Shown here: positions 34,270-42,694 of the stretch, piece by piece | Numbering within the stretch: the stretch's first letter is position 1 | Layout: each line of letters starts with the position of its first letter | NCBI RefSeq assembly: GCF_004353985.1 | Contig: NZ_SMOA01000022.1 | Location: 1 to 46,304, forward strand | Source of the DNA: Paracraurococcus ruber | GTDB lineage: Bacteria; Pseudomonadota; Alphaproteobacteria; Acetobacterales; Acetobacteraceae | Direction of reading: 5' to 3' | DNA: 46,304 bases | Notes under the pieces: generated by a model | The model's database searches: none | What the model was told of the DNA's origin: nothing | The model's input: only the letters and a program-made list of their open reading frames with translations | Made by a program: the position numbers and the translations under genes

Positions 34270-35844
34270 ATGGGTCCCGCCACCGCCATGAACCTGGGCC
34301 GGCTGCTGACGCAGACCGCCCGCCGAGTCCCCGGCCACCTCGCCCTGGTCTGGGGCGACCGGCAATGGACCTTCGCCGAGCTGGATGCCCGGGTGGACCG
34401 GCTCTGCGCCGCGCTGCGGGCGCGCGGCATCGGGAAGGGCGACCGCATCCTGGCGCATTCGCGCAACTCGAACGCCCTGTTCGAGGCGATGTGGGCGGCC
34501 TTCAAGCTGGGCGCGGTCTGGGTGCCCACCAATTTCCGCCTGACGCCGGCCGAGGTCGGCTACCTGGCCGAGACGTCCCGCGCCCGGGCCATGCTGCGGG
34601 ACCGCGGCTTTTCGGGTCATGCCGATGCGGTGCAGGCGGCGGGGCATTGCGAGCTTGTCCTCGCCGTCGGCGACGCCCGGCCCAACGAGCTGGACTACGA
34701 GGCGGCGCTGGCCGAGGCCACGCCGCCGCCGGCCGACCACGAGGCCGATGTCGCCTATGGCGACCCGCTCTGGTTCTTCTTCACCTCCGGCACCACCGGA
34801 CGGCCCAAGGCGGCGGTGCTGACGCATGGCCAGATGGGCTTCGTCGTCACCAACCACCTGGCCGACCTCTTCCCCGGCGTGACGGAGCGCGACGCCTCGC
34901 TGGTGGTGGCGCCGCTCTCGCACGGCGCCGGCATCCACCAGTTGGGCCAGGTGGCGCGCGGCGCCCGCAGCGTGCTGCTGCCGACCGAGCGCTTCGACGT
35001 GGAGGAAGCCTGGCGGCTGGTGGAGCAGCACCGGGTGACGAACATGTTCACCGTCCCCACCATCCTGACCGCGCTGGTGGAGCACCCGAGCGTGCACCGC
35101 CACGACCATTCCACGCTCAGGCACGTGATCTATGCCGGGGCGCCGATGTACCGCGCCGACCAGAAGCGGGCGCTGGAGATACTGGGGCCCTGCCTGGTGC
35201 AGTATTTCGGCCTGGGCGAGGTGACCGGCAACATCAGCGTGCTGCGGCCGGACCAGCACAGCGCCGAGGACGACGAGAGCTTCCCGATCGGTTCCTGCGG
35301 CAGCGCCCGCACCGGCATGGACATCGCCATCCTCGACGAGGCGGGGCACCGCCTGCCAGCCGGCGAGACCGGCGAGATCTGCGTCCGCGGCCCGGCGGTC
35401 TTCGCCGGCTATTTCGAGAATCCGGAGGCGAACGAGAAGGCCTTCCGCGGCGGCTGGTTCCACACCGGGGACCTCGGCCACCTGGATGCGCGCGGCTTCC
35501 TCTACGTCACCGGCCGTGCCTCCGACATGTACATCTCGGGCGGCTCGAACGTGTATCCGCGGGAGGTGGAGGAGGCGATCCTGACGCATCCGGCGGTGCT
35601 GGAATGCGCCGTGGTCGGCATGCCGCATCCGCGCTGGGGGGAAAGCGGGGTCGCGGCCGTCGTCCCCCGCCAAGGGCTGGCGGTGACGGAGGGCGAGGTG
35701 CTGGCGCATCTCAACGACCGCCTGGCGCGCTACAAGCAGCCGCTGCGCGTGGTGGTCTGGGACGCGCTGCCGAAATCCGGCTACGGCAAGATCCCGAAGC
35801 GCCTGGTGCAGGACCGGCTGCGGGAGGAGGGGGGCGGGTTCTGA
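34270..35844 (+). CDS. AMP-forming acyl-CoA synthetase (ANL superfamily)
   Basis: A 524-residue adenylate-forming ligase that would activate a carboxylic acid to its acyl-CoA through an acyl-AMP. The P-loop motif FFFTSGTTGRPKAAVLTHG lies at about 169-187. QYFGLGEVTG, GEICVRGP, GWFHTGDLG and the C-terminal lysine segment PKSGYGKIPKRLV (about 500-512) are intact. The variant YFGLGE replaces the common YGxTE. The start follows a GGAGGAAG ribosome-binding site. The substrate is not readable; fatty, aromatic or malonate-like acids are all possible. Confidence 0.92.
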   Translation: MGPATAMNLGRLLTQTARRVPGHLALVWGDRQWTFAELDARVDRLCAALRARGIGKGDRILAHSRNSNALFEAMWAAFKLGAVWVPTNFRLTPAEVGYLAETSRARAMLRDRGFSGHADAVQAAGHCELVLAVGDARPNELDYEAALAEATPPPADHEADVAYGDPLWFFFTSGTTGRPKAAVLTHGQMGFVVTNHLADLFPGVTERDASLVVAPLSHGAGIHQLGQVARGARSVLLPTERFDVEEAWRLVEQHRVTNMFTVPTILTALVEHPSVHRHDHSTLRHVIYAGAPMYRADQKRALEILGPCLVQYFGLGEVTGNISVLRPDQHSAEDDESFPIGSCGSARTGMDIAILDEAGHRLPAGETGEICVRGPAVFAGYFENPEANEKAFRGGWFHTGDLGHLDARGFLYVTGRASDMYISGGSNVYPREVEEAILTHPAVLECAVVGMPHPRWGESGVAAVVPRQGLAVTEGEVLAHLNDRLARYKQPLRVVVWDALPKSGYGKIPKRLVQDRLREEGGGF

Positions 35845-35850
35845 CGCACC

Positions 35851-35878
35851 CGCCCGCCGACGGAGGTCGGGCCGGGCG
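35851..35878 (+). terminator. Hairpin after the acyl-CoA synthetase gene
   Basis: CGCCCGCCGAC (35851-35861) pairs with GTCGG plus CGGGCG (35866-35878) with a GC bulge and a GGAG loop, an 11-bp interrupted stem starting 7 bases after the stop. The remaining 159 bases before the next gene show nothing else I recognise. Confidence 0.55.
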
Positions 35879-36037
35879 TGGTCCGGCACGCCGCAGCCCG
35901 CGGGCCCGGCGCGTCCGCCCCGTCGCCGGGGTCCCGCCTTGGCAGCCCGGCCAGCCCCGGCGCGGCGATGCCGGCTGCCCGCGGGCCCCGTATCCGCCCT
36001 GCATGGTGCGGCGCAGCATCGGGTGGTAAGCCATCCC

Positions 36038-37225
36038 ATGCCCTCGCGCCCCTGGTTCCTGCCCCTGCTGCTCGGCGCCATGGCGGCCTTCGGGCCGCTG
36101 GCGACCGACATGTACCTGCCGGCCTTCCCGGCCATCGCCGCCGGCCTCCCGGCCGAGCCGGCGGCGGTGCAGGTGACGCTGGCGACCTATTTCGCCGGCA
36201 CCGCCCTGGGCCAGCTCGCCTATGGCCCGCTGGCGGATCGCTTCGGGCGGCGGCCGGCGCTGCTGCTGGGGCTGCTGGTCTTCACCCTGGCCTCCATCGG
36301 CTGCGCCCTGACGGGCAGCGTGGAGACGCTGACCTGGCTGCGGCTCGGCCAGGGCCTGGGCGGCTGCGCCGGCATGGTGGTGGCGCGGGCGATCGTGCGG
36401 GATGTGACGACCGGCCACGATTCGATCCGGCTGATGGCGCAGTTGATGCTCGTGATGGGGCTGGCGCCGATCCTGGCCCCGTCCCTGGGCGGGCTGCTAC
36501 TGGCGGTGGCGGACTGGCGGGCGATCTTCTGGGTGCTGGCGGGCTACAGCGCCGGCCTTGCCGTGCTGTGCTGGTTCGCCCTGCCGGAGACGCTGGAGCC
36601 TGAGCGGCGGCGCCGGGAGGGGCCGCTGGGCATCCTGCTGACTTATGCGCGGCTGCTGCGGCAGCGCGTCTTCCTCGGGCATGCGCTGGCCGGCGCGCTC
36701 TCCACCGCCGGGATGTTCGCCTATATCGCCGGCTCGCCCTTCGTCTTCATGGACCTCTTCGCGGTGCCGCCGGACCGCTACGCCCTGTTCTTCGGGATGA
36801 ATGCGCTGGGGCTGATCGCGGTGGGGCAGGTGAATGCGCGGCTGGTCCGGCGGGTGCCGGCGGAGCGGGCGCTGGCCGTGGCCCAGGCGGTGATGCTGGC
36901 GGCGGGGCTGCTGCTGCTGGGCGCGGCGGCGACCGGGCTGGGCGGCTTCACGGCGCTGGTGGTGCTGATCTTCACCTTCGTCGCCTGCAACGGCGCGGTG
37001 ATGCCGCTGGCGACGACGCTGGCCATGGCGTCGCAGGCACGGGCCGCTGGCAGCGCCTCCGCCGTCATCGGCACCCTGCAATTCGGGGTGGGGGCGGTAG
37101 CCGGCGCCCTGGTCGGCGCGCTGCACACCGGCACGGCCCTGCCCATGGCGGCGGTGATGGCCGGATGCGGCGTCCTGGCGCCGCTGGCCTCCCGCCTGAC
37201 GAGAGCGGATCGCGGCGCGGCCTGA
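36038..37225 (+). CDS. Bcr/CflA family multidrug efflux MFS transporter
   Basis: A 395-residue, twelve-helix major facilitator of the Bcr/CflA drug-resistance family. The family signature ATDMYLPAFP is at about residues 20-29 and the MFS loop 2-3 motif GPLADRFGRRP at about 61-71; YIAGSPFVFMDLF follows in the second half. It exports small molecules by proton antiport at the inner membrane. The ATG at 36038 gives the usual family length (about 395-400); an open frame extends to 35939. A 7-bp hairpin follows its stop directly. Confidence 0.93.
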   Translation: MPSRPWFLPLLLGAMAAFGPLATDMYLPAFPAIAAGLPAEPAAVQVTLATYFAGTALGQLAYGPLADRFGRRPALLLGLLVFTLASIGCALTGSVETLTWLRLGQGLGGCAGMVVARAIVRDVTTGHDSIRLMAQLMLVMGLAPILAPSLGGLLLAVADWRAIFWVLAGYSAGLAVLCWFALPETLEPERRRREGPLGILLTYARLLRQRVFLGHALAGALSTAGMFAYIAGSPFVFMDLFAVPPDRYALFFGMNALGLIAVGQVNARLVRRVPAERALAVAQAVMLAAGLLLLGAAATGLGGFTALVVLIFTFVACNGAVMPLATTLAMASQARAAGSASAVIGTLQFGVGAVAGALVGALHTGTALPMAAVMAGCGVLAPLASRLTRADRGAA

Positions 37226-37226
37226 C

Positions 37227-37245
37227 GCCGCGCGACCAGCGCGGC
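37227..37245 (+). terminator. Terminator after the Bcr/CflA gene
   Basis: GCCGCGC and GCGCGGC form a perfect 7-bp stem with a GACCA loop, starting 2 bases after the stop. It lies between convergent genes, and the opposite gene ends at 37356. Confidence 0.55.
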
Positions 37246-37355
37246 GGCGCTGCGGTCGGGCCATCCGCCCGGGACGCCGCATCGGCGCGAGGCCTGGCCC
37301 CCGGGACTCGCCCAGGGCCGCTGCGGCAGCCGGGGTGGGGCGCCTCGCCCGGTCG

Positions 37356-38228
37356 CTACCGCGGCTCGAGCACGGCCCTGCAGGCCGCCGGCATGACCGG
37401 GGCTGGCCCCGCGGCCCGCTTCGGCGGTTGCCTTGCCTCGGGCGTCAGCCACCAGTCCAGGCTGGCATCGCAGCCATCGCCGGGCGGCGGCGGCGCCTGC
37501 GGCCTGCAGTCGCCCTCGCCGGGCGGGCAGCGCAGGCGGAGATGCATGTGGCTGTCATGGCCCCGCCAGGGCCGCACGCGATGCAGCCAGGCGGCGCCGG
37601 CCGCGCCGCGGCAGAGCTCGCGCTTGATGGCATGGTTGACCAGCACGCGGTCCACGCCCGGCATCTCCGCCGCCAGGCGGATCAGCGCGGCGTGGCGCGG
37701 GGTCCAGCGCGTCGGATCGACGCCGCTCTCGTCCGGCAGGACCAGGGATGGCACCTGGATGTCCTCGCGCTGCGCCACGGTCAGGCGTGGCTTGGGCGAC
37801 AGTTCCAGCCAGATGTCGGCATCCAGCCCGGCCTGGTGGCTGGCATGGCCATAGGGCATCGGCCCGCCGCGCGGCTGGCCGAGATCGCCGATCCACAGGA
37901 TGGGCAAGCCCTGCACCTGGGCGCGGGCAGCGAGGTCCCGCAGCGTCTCCACCAGCGCCGGATGGCCCCAGTTGCGGTTGCGGGAGAGGCGCACCGCTTG
38001 CCAGCCGGGCCCGGTTTCGGGCAACGGCACGGCGCCGGCGATGCAGCCGAGGCCGGTGCCGCCATGGATGCGCGGCGGGCCGGGCAGGGGGCCCGGCACC
38101 GCCGCCCAGCGCGCCGCATCCTGCGCGCCGGCGGGCTGGACGGCGCACAGCGCCGCGAGCAGGGCGACCAGGGGCCGCCACCGCGATGCGGGCGCCGCGC
38201 CGGGCGGCGGGGCGCCCGCGCCGGTCAG
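37356..38228 (-). CDS. mepA: Penicillin-insensitive murein endopeptidase (MepA family), probable CTG start
   Basis: A LAS-type zinc metallopeptidase that cuts the D-Ala-meso-DAP cross-link of peptidoglycan. The motif GHASHQAGLDADIWLEL holds the HxxxxxxD ligands (H131 and D138, counted from the CTG), and GHDSHMHLRLRC supplies the third histidine. The first ATG/GTG/TTG in frame is a GTG at 38099, giving 247 residues with no signal peptide. Upstream in the same frame the sequence reads a full signal peptide, SRWRPLVALLAALCAVQPAGAQ. The only candidate start is a CTG at 38228 overlapping the stop of the export gene (CTGA). That gives 290 residues, close to MepA with its signal. Start confidence is moderate; family identity is high. 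Confidence 0.85.
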   Translation of the reverse strand: MTGAGAPPPGAAPASRWRPLVALLAALCAVQPAGAQDAARWAAVPGPLPGPPRIHGGTGLGCIAGAVPLPETGPGWQAVRLSRNRNWGHPALVETLRDLAARAQVQGLPILWIGDLGQPRGGPMPYGHASHQAGLDADIWLELSPKPRLTVAQREDIQVPSLVLPDESGVDPTRWTPRHAALIRLAAEMPGVDRVLVNHAIKRELCRGAAGAAWLHRVRPWRGHDSHMHLRLRCPPGEGDCRPQAPPPPGDGCDASLDWWLTPEARQPPKRAAGPAPVMPAACRAVLEPR

Positions 38229-38788
38229 AAGCGCCGCTCGAAGACGGTGACGACGTCGCCCGGCTGCACCAGCGCTTCCCGCGTCGCGCGGTATTCCGCC
38301 GGCCGCCCATCCGGACCGATGCGGGTGACGGAGACGTAGTCGCGGATCGCGCGGTAGTTGAAGCCGCCGGCGACCGCGACGGCGGTCAGCGCCGTCATGC
38401 CCGGCTGGTAGGGGAACTGGCCCGGCTTCTCCGCCATGCCGAGGACGAAGATCGGCCGGTAGCTGGTGACCTGCACGGCGACGCTCGGGTCGCGGAACAG
38501 GTTCTTCTGCTTCATCTCGCGCTCGATGCCGCGCTCGACCTCCTGCGTCGTGTGGCCGGAGGCCGCCACGGTGCCGACCAGCGGCAGCGCGATGGTGCCG
38601 GCGTCCGAGACGCGGAAATCGCCGGTCAGTCGCGGGTCATTGAACACGGTCACGCGAACCTGATCCTCCGGACCCAGACGATAGGCGGCCTGCGTCGCGT
38701 CGGGCAAGGGCGGCAGCCCGGCGCCCGGGCCGCCGCAGGCGGCAACCGCCAGCAGCGGCAGCGTCCAGATCAGGCGTCGTGCAATCAT
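38225..38788 (-). CDS. Short polysaccharide export (OPX, Wza-like) lipoprotein
   Basis: A 187-residue outer-membrane/periplasmic polysaccharide export protein. The signal MIARRLIWTLPLLAVAAC ends in a lipobox, so C18 is probably lipidated. A Poly_export domain (about 35-115, YRLGPEDQVRVTVFNDPRLTG) and an SLBB-like part (FVLGMAEKPGQFPYQPGMTALTAVAVAGGF) follow. Wza itself is about 380 residues; here the additional SLBB repeats and C-terminal membrane helix are missing, so a separate outer-membrane partner may be needed. A GGGAAG site precedes the ATG at 38788. The gene overlaps mepA at its end and is divergent from the Wzz/kinase gene. Confidence 0.88.
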   Translation of the reverse strand: MIARRLIWTLPLLAVAACGGPGAGLPPLPDATQAAYRLGPEDQVRVTVFNDPRLTGDFRVSDAGTIALPLVGTVAASGHTTQEVERGIEREMKQKNLFRDPSVAVQVTSYRPIFVLGMAEKPGQFPYQPGMTALTAVAVAGGFNYRAIRDYVSVTRIGPDGRPAEYRATREALVQPGDVVTVFERRF

Positions 38789-39193
38789 CGTCAGGCTTCC
38801 CTTCCCGTATCGCGCGTGATCGCGCGGGTTGAAGTCGCGTCGCCGAGGGTGGCGCGCGGATGCGGCACGCAACGGCTTTTCGCATCCGCCACGATGCTGC
38901 CCTGCCCCTGGGCCAGGACGCTGTCGCGCGAATACGGCGCGACCATGTCGCGCGTCCAGGCGGCGGCGGCGTCAGGCAAGGCAGTGCGGCGCGGCGGCGC
39001 GATCCTCATGCATCGTTGTGTGCCAGAGCCTTTGCCGGGAGCACATTCGCGTTTCCTTGCGCAGGTGGTTCATCACGCCGTTGTTTGACGGGCGCGGCGA
39101 TGTTCGCCGCCGCGTTGATTGACCCGTCAACGACCCGGCGCGTATGCACCGACGCCTCGATCTGCGCTGCCGCGAAGGGACGACGCAACCAGC
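38789..39193. promoter_or_regulatory. Divergent control region of the polysaccharide locus
   Basis: This 405-base gene-free stretch separates the OPX gene (-) from the Wzz/kinase gene (+). Its right half (about 39005-39120) is less GC-rich. It contains an 8-bp inverted repeat TTGACGGG (39085-39092)/CCCGTCAA (39123-39130) enclosing GCGGCGA-TGT-TCGCCGC (39094-39110). Promoters for both directions and a regulator site are expected here. No unambiguous -10 was found. Confidence 0.5.
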
Positions 39194-41464
39194 ATGCTCG
39201 ACAGACCGGTTGAGTCCAGGCCGCCATCCGAGAAGCGCCCGACGCTCCGGACCCCGGCCCCTATCGCTTCCCCGATCGAGCCGGAAGGCATGACGGTCGC
39301 GGCGCTGCTGGCGGCTCTCCGCCGGCGGCGCTGGGTGCTGATCCTCTGCGCGCTGCTGTTCCCGGTCGCGGCCTTCGTCGCGGCGAAGCAGCTGACGCCG
39401 CGCTACACCTCCAGCGCCACCGTGATGTTCGAGCCGACCGACTACGCGGCGCGCGAGCTGCAGAGCATCCTGCGCGACGAGACGACAACGGATGCGGTGC
39501 TGGCGAGCCAGATCGAGGTGATCCGCAGCCTGTCCGTCGCCCGCCGGCTGGTGCGGCAGTACAACCTGACCAACGACGACGAGTTCTTCTGGTGGGCCGG
39601 CGAGTCGAAGCGGGCCGAGAGCCTGCGCTACCGCTGGTCGGAGGCGCTGGCGCAGCGGCTGAACGCGATCTCGCCGAGCCTCGCGGAGCTGGTCGCGCCC
39701 GAGCCGATCCCGCCCCGCCCGCCGGAGGAGCGCGCGGAAATTGCCGCGGCCGAAGCGGTGCGCGACAAGATGAAGGTGGAGGTGGTGCGCAACTCCCGCG
39801 TGCTGACCATCAGCTTCACCTCGGAGAAGCCGCAGCTCGCGACCGACATCGCCAACACCGCGGCCGACCTCTACATCGCCGACCAGCTGGAGGCGAAGTT
39901 CAACGCGGTGCGCCGGGCCAATGACTGGCTGGACAGCCGCGTCGGCCAGCTGCGGCGCGAGCTCGGCCAGACCGAGAACCGCATCGCCGAGATCCGCTCC
40001 GCCTCCGGCCTCACCCGCGGCGTCAGCGCGGCGCTGTCGACCGAGCAGGTGAGCAAGATCAACACCGACCTGGTCGAGGCGCGGAACATGCTCGCCCAGG
40101 CGGAGGCGCGGCTGAATGCCGGGCGCGGCGGCGCCGGAGGCGGTGCCGACATGACGGCGCTCGGCTCCTCCAACCTGGTGCAGCAGCGCGCGGCGCGCGA
40201 CCAGGCGCGGTCGGAGCTCGGCCGGCTCTCGGCGACGCTCGGTCCCAACCACCCGGATGTGCGGGCGGCGCAGTCGCGCCTGTCCGACCTCGAACGCTCC
40301 GTCGGCTCCGAGACGGGGCGGGTGGTGCAGGCGCTCGACGCCTCGGCGCGGGAGGCCCGGGCGCGGGTGCGCAGCCTCGAGGAATCGCTCCGGCTGCAGG
40401 AGGCCCGGGTCAACCAGAGCCAGAGCGCCGAGATCCAGGTCGCGGCCCTGGAGCGCGAGGCGGAGGCGAGCCGCACCCTGCTGCGCGCGGTGCTGGAGCG
40501 GTCGCAGCAGACCGTGGCCCAGACGGCGATCGAGAAGGCGGATGCGCGGGTGCTCTCGCCCGCCACCCTGCCGGGATCGCCGAGCTTCCCGAAGACCATG
40601 CTGATGGTGGTGGCCGCCGCCGTGCTCGGCACGCTTTTCGGCCTGCTGATCATCTGGTTCCTGGAACAGGCGGACAGCACGCTGCGGTCCGGCGACGAGA
40701 TCCGCGCCGGGCTCGGCCTGCCCTGCCTGGCGCTGGTGCCCATGCTGCGGCGCGGCCTGCTCGGCCGCCACCGGGTGGAGGACTATGTGGTCCGCAAGCC
40801 GCTGAGCCCCTTCGCCGAGAGCATGCGGACGCTGCGCGCCGCGCTCTGGCTGGGCTCGGAGCCGCCGCGGGTCGTCGTCATCACCGCCGCCCGCCCGGGC
40901 GAGGGCAAGACCACCACCTCGGTCGCGCTGGCGCGCTCCGCCGCCATGAACGGGGAGCGGGTGCTGCTGATCGACTGCGACGTGCGGCAGCCCTCGCTCG
41001 GCCGGGTCTTCCGCTGCGAAGGGGCGCCGGGCGTGACCGACCTGCTGCTCGGGCAGGCGGTGCTGGAGCGGATCATCCGCCGCGACCACCTCTCCTCCCT
41101 GGACTACATCCCGGCCGGGGCGGCGGAGATCCATTCCCTCGGCCTGTTCATGTCGGAGGCGATGGCCGGGCTGCTGGACCGGGTGCGGCGGGACTACGAC
41201 CTGATCGTGCTGGATGCCCCGCCGGCCCTGGCCATGGCCGATGCCCGGGTGGTGGCCCGGCTGGCCGATGCAACCTTGCTCTGCGTCCGCTGGCGCGATA
41301 CCCCGCGTTCGGTTGTGCGTAACTCTCTTGGCCTACTGGAGGAGGCGCATGCCCGGGTGGTGGGCGCCGCGCTCACCCAGGTGGACGCCAAGGTGCATGG
41401 CCGGTCCGGCTATGCGGATGCCGAGGTCTATCACCCGCGGTATGGAGGCTATTTCCGGGAATAG
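39194..41464 (+). CDS. Polysaccharide co-polymerase with BY-kinase domain (Wzz/Wzc type)
   Basis: A 756-residue inner-membrane protein that combines chain-length control with a bacterial tyrosine kinase. A Wzz domain starts after TM1 (about 48-64), a coiled-coil periplasmic region spans about 210-440, and TM2 lies at about 469-490. The cytoplasmic kinase has Walker A RPGEGKTTTS (K572), Walker A' LLIDCDVRQPS (about 592-602) and Walker B LIVLDAPP (about 670-677). The tail carries four tyrosines in the last 17 residues (Y740, Y746, Y750, Y753), the typical autophosphorylation cluster. The ATG at 39194 is used; the frame is open to 39119. It would pair with the OPX protein to export a polymer. 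GalE follows 9 bases later. Confidence 0.93.
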   Translation: MLDRPVESRPPSEKRPTLRTPAPIASPIEPEGMTVAALLAALRRRRWVLILCALLFPVAAFVAAKQLTPRYTSSATVMFEPTDYAARELQSILRDETTTDAVLASQIEVIRSLSVARRLVRQYNLTNDDEFFWWAGESKRAESLRYRWSEALAQRLNAISPSLAELVAPEPIPPRPPEERAEIAAAEAVRDKMKVEVVRNSRVLTISFTSEKPQLATDIANTAADLYIADQLEAKFNAVRRANDWLDSRVGQLRRELGQTENRIAEIRSASGLTRGVSAALSTEQVSKINTDLVEARNMLAQAEARLNAGRGGAGGGADMTALGSSNLVQQRAARDQARSELGRLSATLGPNHPDVRAAQSRLSDLERSVGSETGRVVQALDASAREARARVRSLEESLRLQEARVNQSQSAEIQVAALEREAEASRTLLRAVLERSQQTVAQTAIEKADARVLSPATLPGSPSFPKTMLMVVAAAVLGTLFGLLIIWFLEQADSTLRSGDEIRAGLGLPCLALVPMLRRGLLGRHRVEDYVVRKPLSPFAESMRTLRAALWLGSEPPRVVVITAARPGEGKTTTSVALARSAAMNGERVLLIDCDVRQPSLGRVFRCEGAPGVTDLLLGQAVLERIIRRDHLSSLDYIPAGAAEIHSLGLFMSEAMAGLLDRVRRDYDLIVLDAPPALAMADARVVARLADATLLCVRWRDTPRSVVRNSLGLLEEAHARVVGAALTQVDAKVHGRSGYADAEVYHPRYGGYFRE

Positions 41465-41473
41465 GGGCACGGC

Positions 41474-42472
41474 ATGCAGGGTCGGCGGTTTCTCGTCACG
41501 GGTGGCGCCGGGTATGTCGGCAGCCACCTGGTCCTGACCCTGGTGGAGCGTGGGGCCGAGGTCGTGGTCATCGACGACCTGCGGCAGGGGCACCGGGCAG
41601 CGGTGCCCCCCGGCGTCGCGCTGATCGAGGAGAGCATAGCCGACCGCCGGCGCCTCGCCGAGGTCTTCGCCGCCTGGCGCTTCGACGCGGTGTTCCACTT
41701 CGCCGCCCTCTCCCTGGTCGGGGAGAGCATGCGCGACCCGCTGCGCTACTGTTCTGAGAACCTGTCCACCAGCCTCGCGGTCGCGGATGCCGCGGTGAAG
41801 GCCGGCTGCCTGCGCTTCGTCCTGTCCTCCACCGCGGCGCTGTTCGGCAACCCGAAACAGGTGCCGATCCCCGAGGAAGCGGAGCTCGCCCCCACCAACG
41901 CCTATGGCGACAGCAAGCTGATGGTAGAGAAGGCGCTGGGCTGGGCCGACCAGGTGCATGGCCTGCGGTCCGCCTGCCTGCGCTACTTCAACGCCGCCGG
42001 CGCCGACCCGGCGGGCCGGATCGGCGAGGACCATGAGCCCGAGAGCCACCTGATCCCGCTGGCGATCGGCGCGGCGCTCGGCACCCGCCCGCCCCTGACC
42101 GTCTTCGGCACGGACTACCCGACGCCGGACGGCACATGCATCCGCGACTATGTCCATGTGCTGGACTTGGCCGATGCCCATGTCCGGGTGCTGGACCGGC
42201 TGGACGGACGCAGCGTGCGGTACAATGTCGGAAACGGCACCGGCTATTCGGTGAAGCAGGTGATCGAGGCGGTGGAGCGCGTCTCCGGCCGCGCCGTGCC
42301 GCACGGGTTCGGCCCGCGCCGCGCCGGCGACCCCTCGGTCCTGGTCGCCTCCTCGGCGAAGCTGCGGGCGGAGACCGGCTGGGCGCCGCGCTATGCCGCG
42401 CTGGACGACATCGTCCGTACCGCCTGGGCCTGGCATTCCGCCCATCCCCGAGGCTTCGCCGACCGCGGCTGA
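41474..42472 (+). CDS. galE: UDP-glucose 4-epimerase
   Basis: A 332-residue extended short-chain dehydrogenase that interconverts UDP-glucose and UDP-galactose (or the N-acetyl forms). The NAD-binding TGGAGYVGS is at 9-17, SSTAALFG supplies the catalytic Ser/Thr region, and the YxxxK pair is Y144/K148 in NAYGDSK. YFNAAGADPAGRIGEDH and IRDYVHVLDLADAH are diagnostic of GalE. It lies 9 bases after the Wzz/kinase gene, so it supplies a nucleotide sugar for the same polymer. Substrate specificity is not readable. Confidence 0.93.
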   Translation: MQGRRFLVTGGAGYVGSHLVLTLVERGAEVVVIDDLRQGHRAAVPPGVALIEESIADRRRLAEVFAAWRFDAVFHFAALSLVGESMRDPLRYCSENLSTSLAVADAAVKAGCLRFVLSSTAALFGNPKQVPIPEEAELAPTNAYGDSKLMVEKALGWADQVHGLRSACLRYFNAAGADPAGRIGEDHEPESHLIPLAIGAALGTRPPLTVFGTDYPTPDGTCIRDYVHVLDLADAHVRVLDRLDGRSVRYNVGNGTGYSVKQVIEAVERVSGRAVPHGFGPRRAGDPSVLVASSAKLRAETGWAPRYAALDDIVRTAWAWHSAHPRGFADRG

Positions 42473-42600
42473 GCCGGGGACGTGACGCGGCCCCGTCGCC
42501 GCGTCGGGCAGTCCCGATGGCCGCATGGCGGCATCACGCGCCCGGTCGGTGCGCGGGCCGTGTGGCGGGCATCATCATCCGGCCGGCCCCAGTTTCGGGC

Positions 42601-42654
42601 CTGGCGGTACGCCAGCCCCGGCCCCCCGCCGGAAGGCGCACGGCGGGCCGGGGC
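42601..42654. terminator. Bidirectional hairpin between convergent galE and ligase genes
   Basis: GCCCCGGCCC (42615-42624) and GGGCCGGGGC (42645-42654) form a perfect 10-bp stem. Inside it, CCGCCG and CGGCGG can extend the pairing. Just before it, CTGGCG-GTA-CGCCAG (42601-42615) forms a second small stem. The 222-base gap between galE (+) and the ligase (-) holds nothing else I recognise. Confidence 0.65.
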
Positions 42655-42694
42655 TTAGCGACCGGCGCCGGCCGACCCAGGCCGCATCGCGGGC

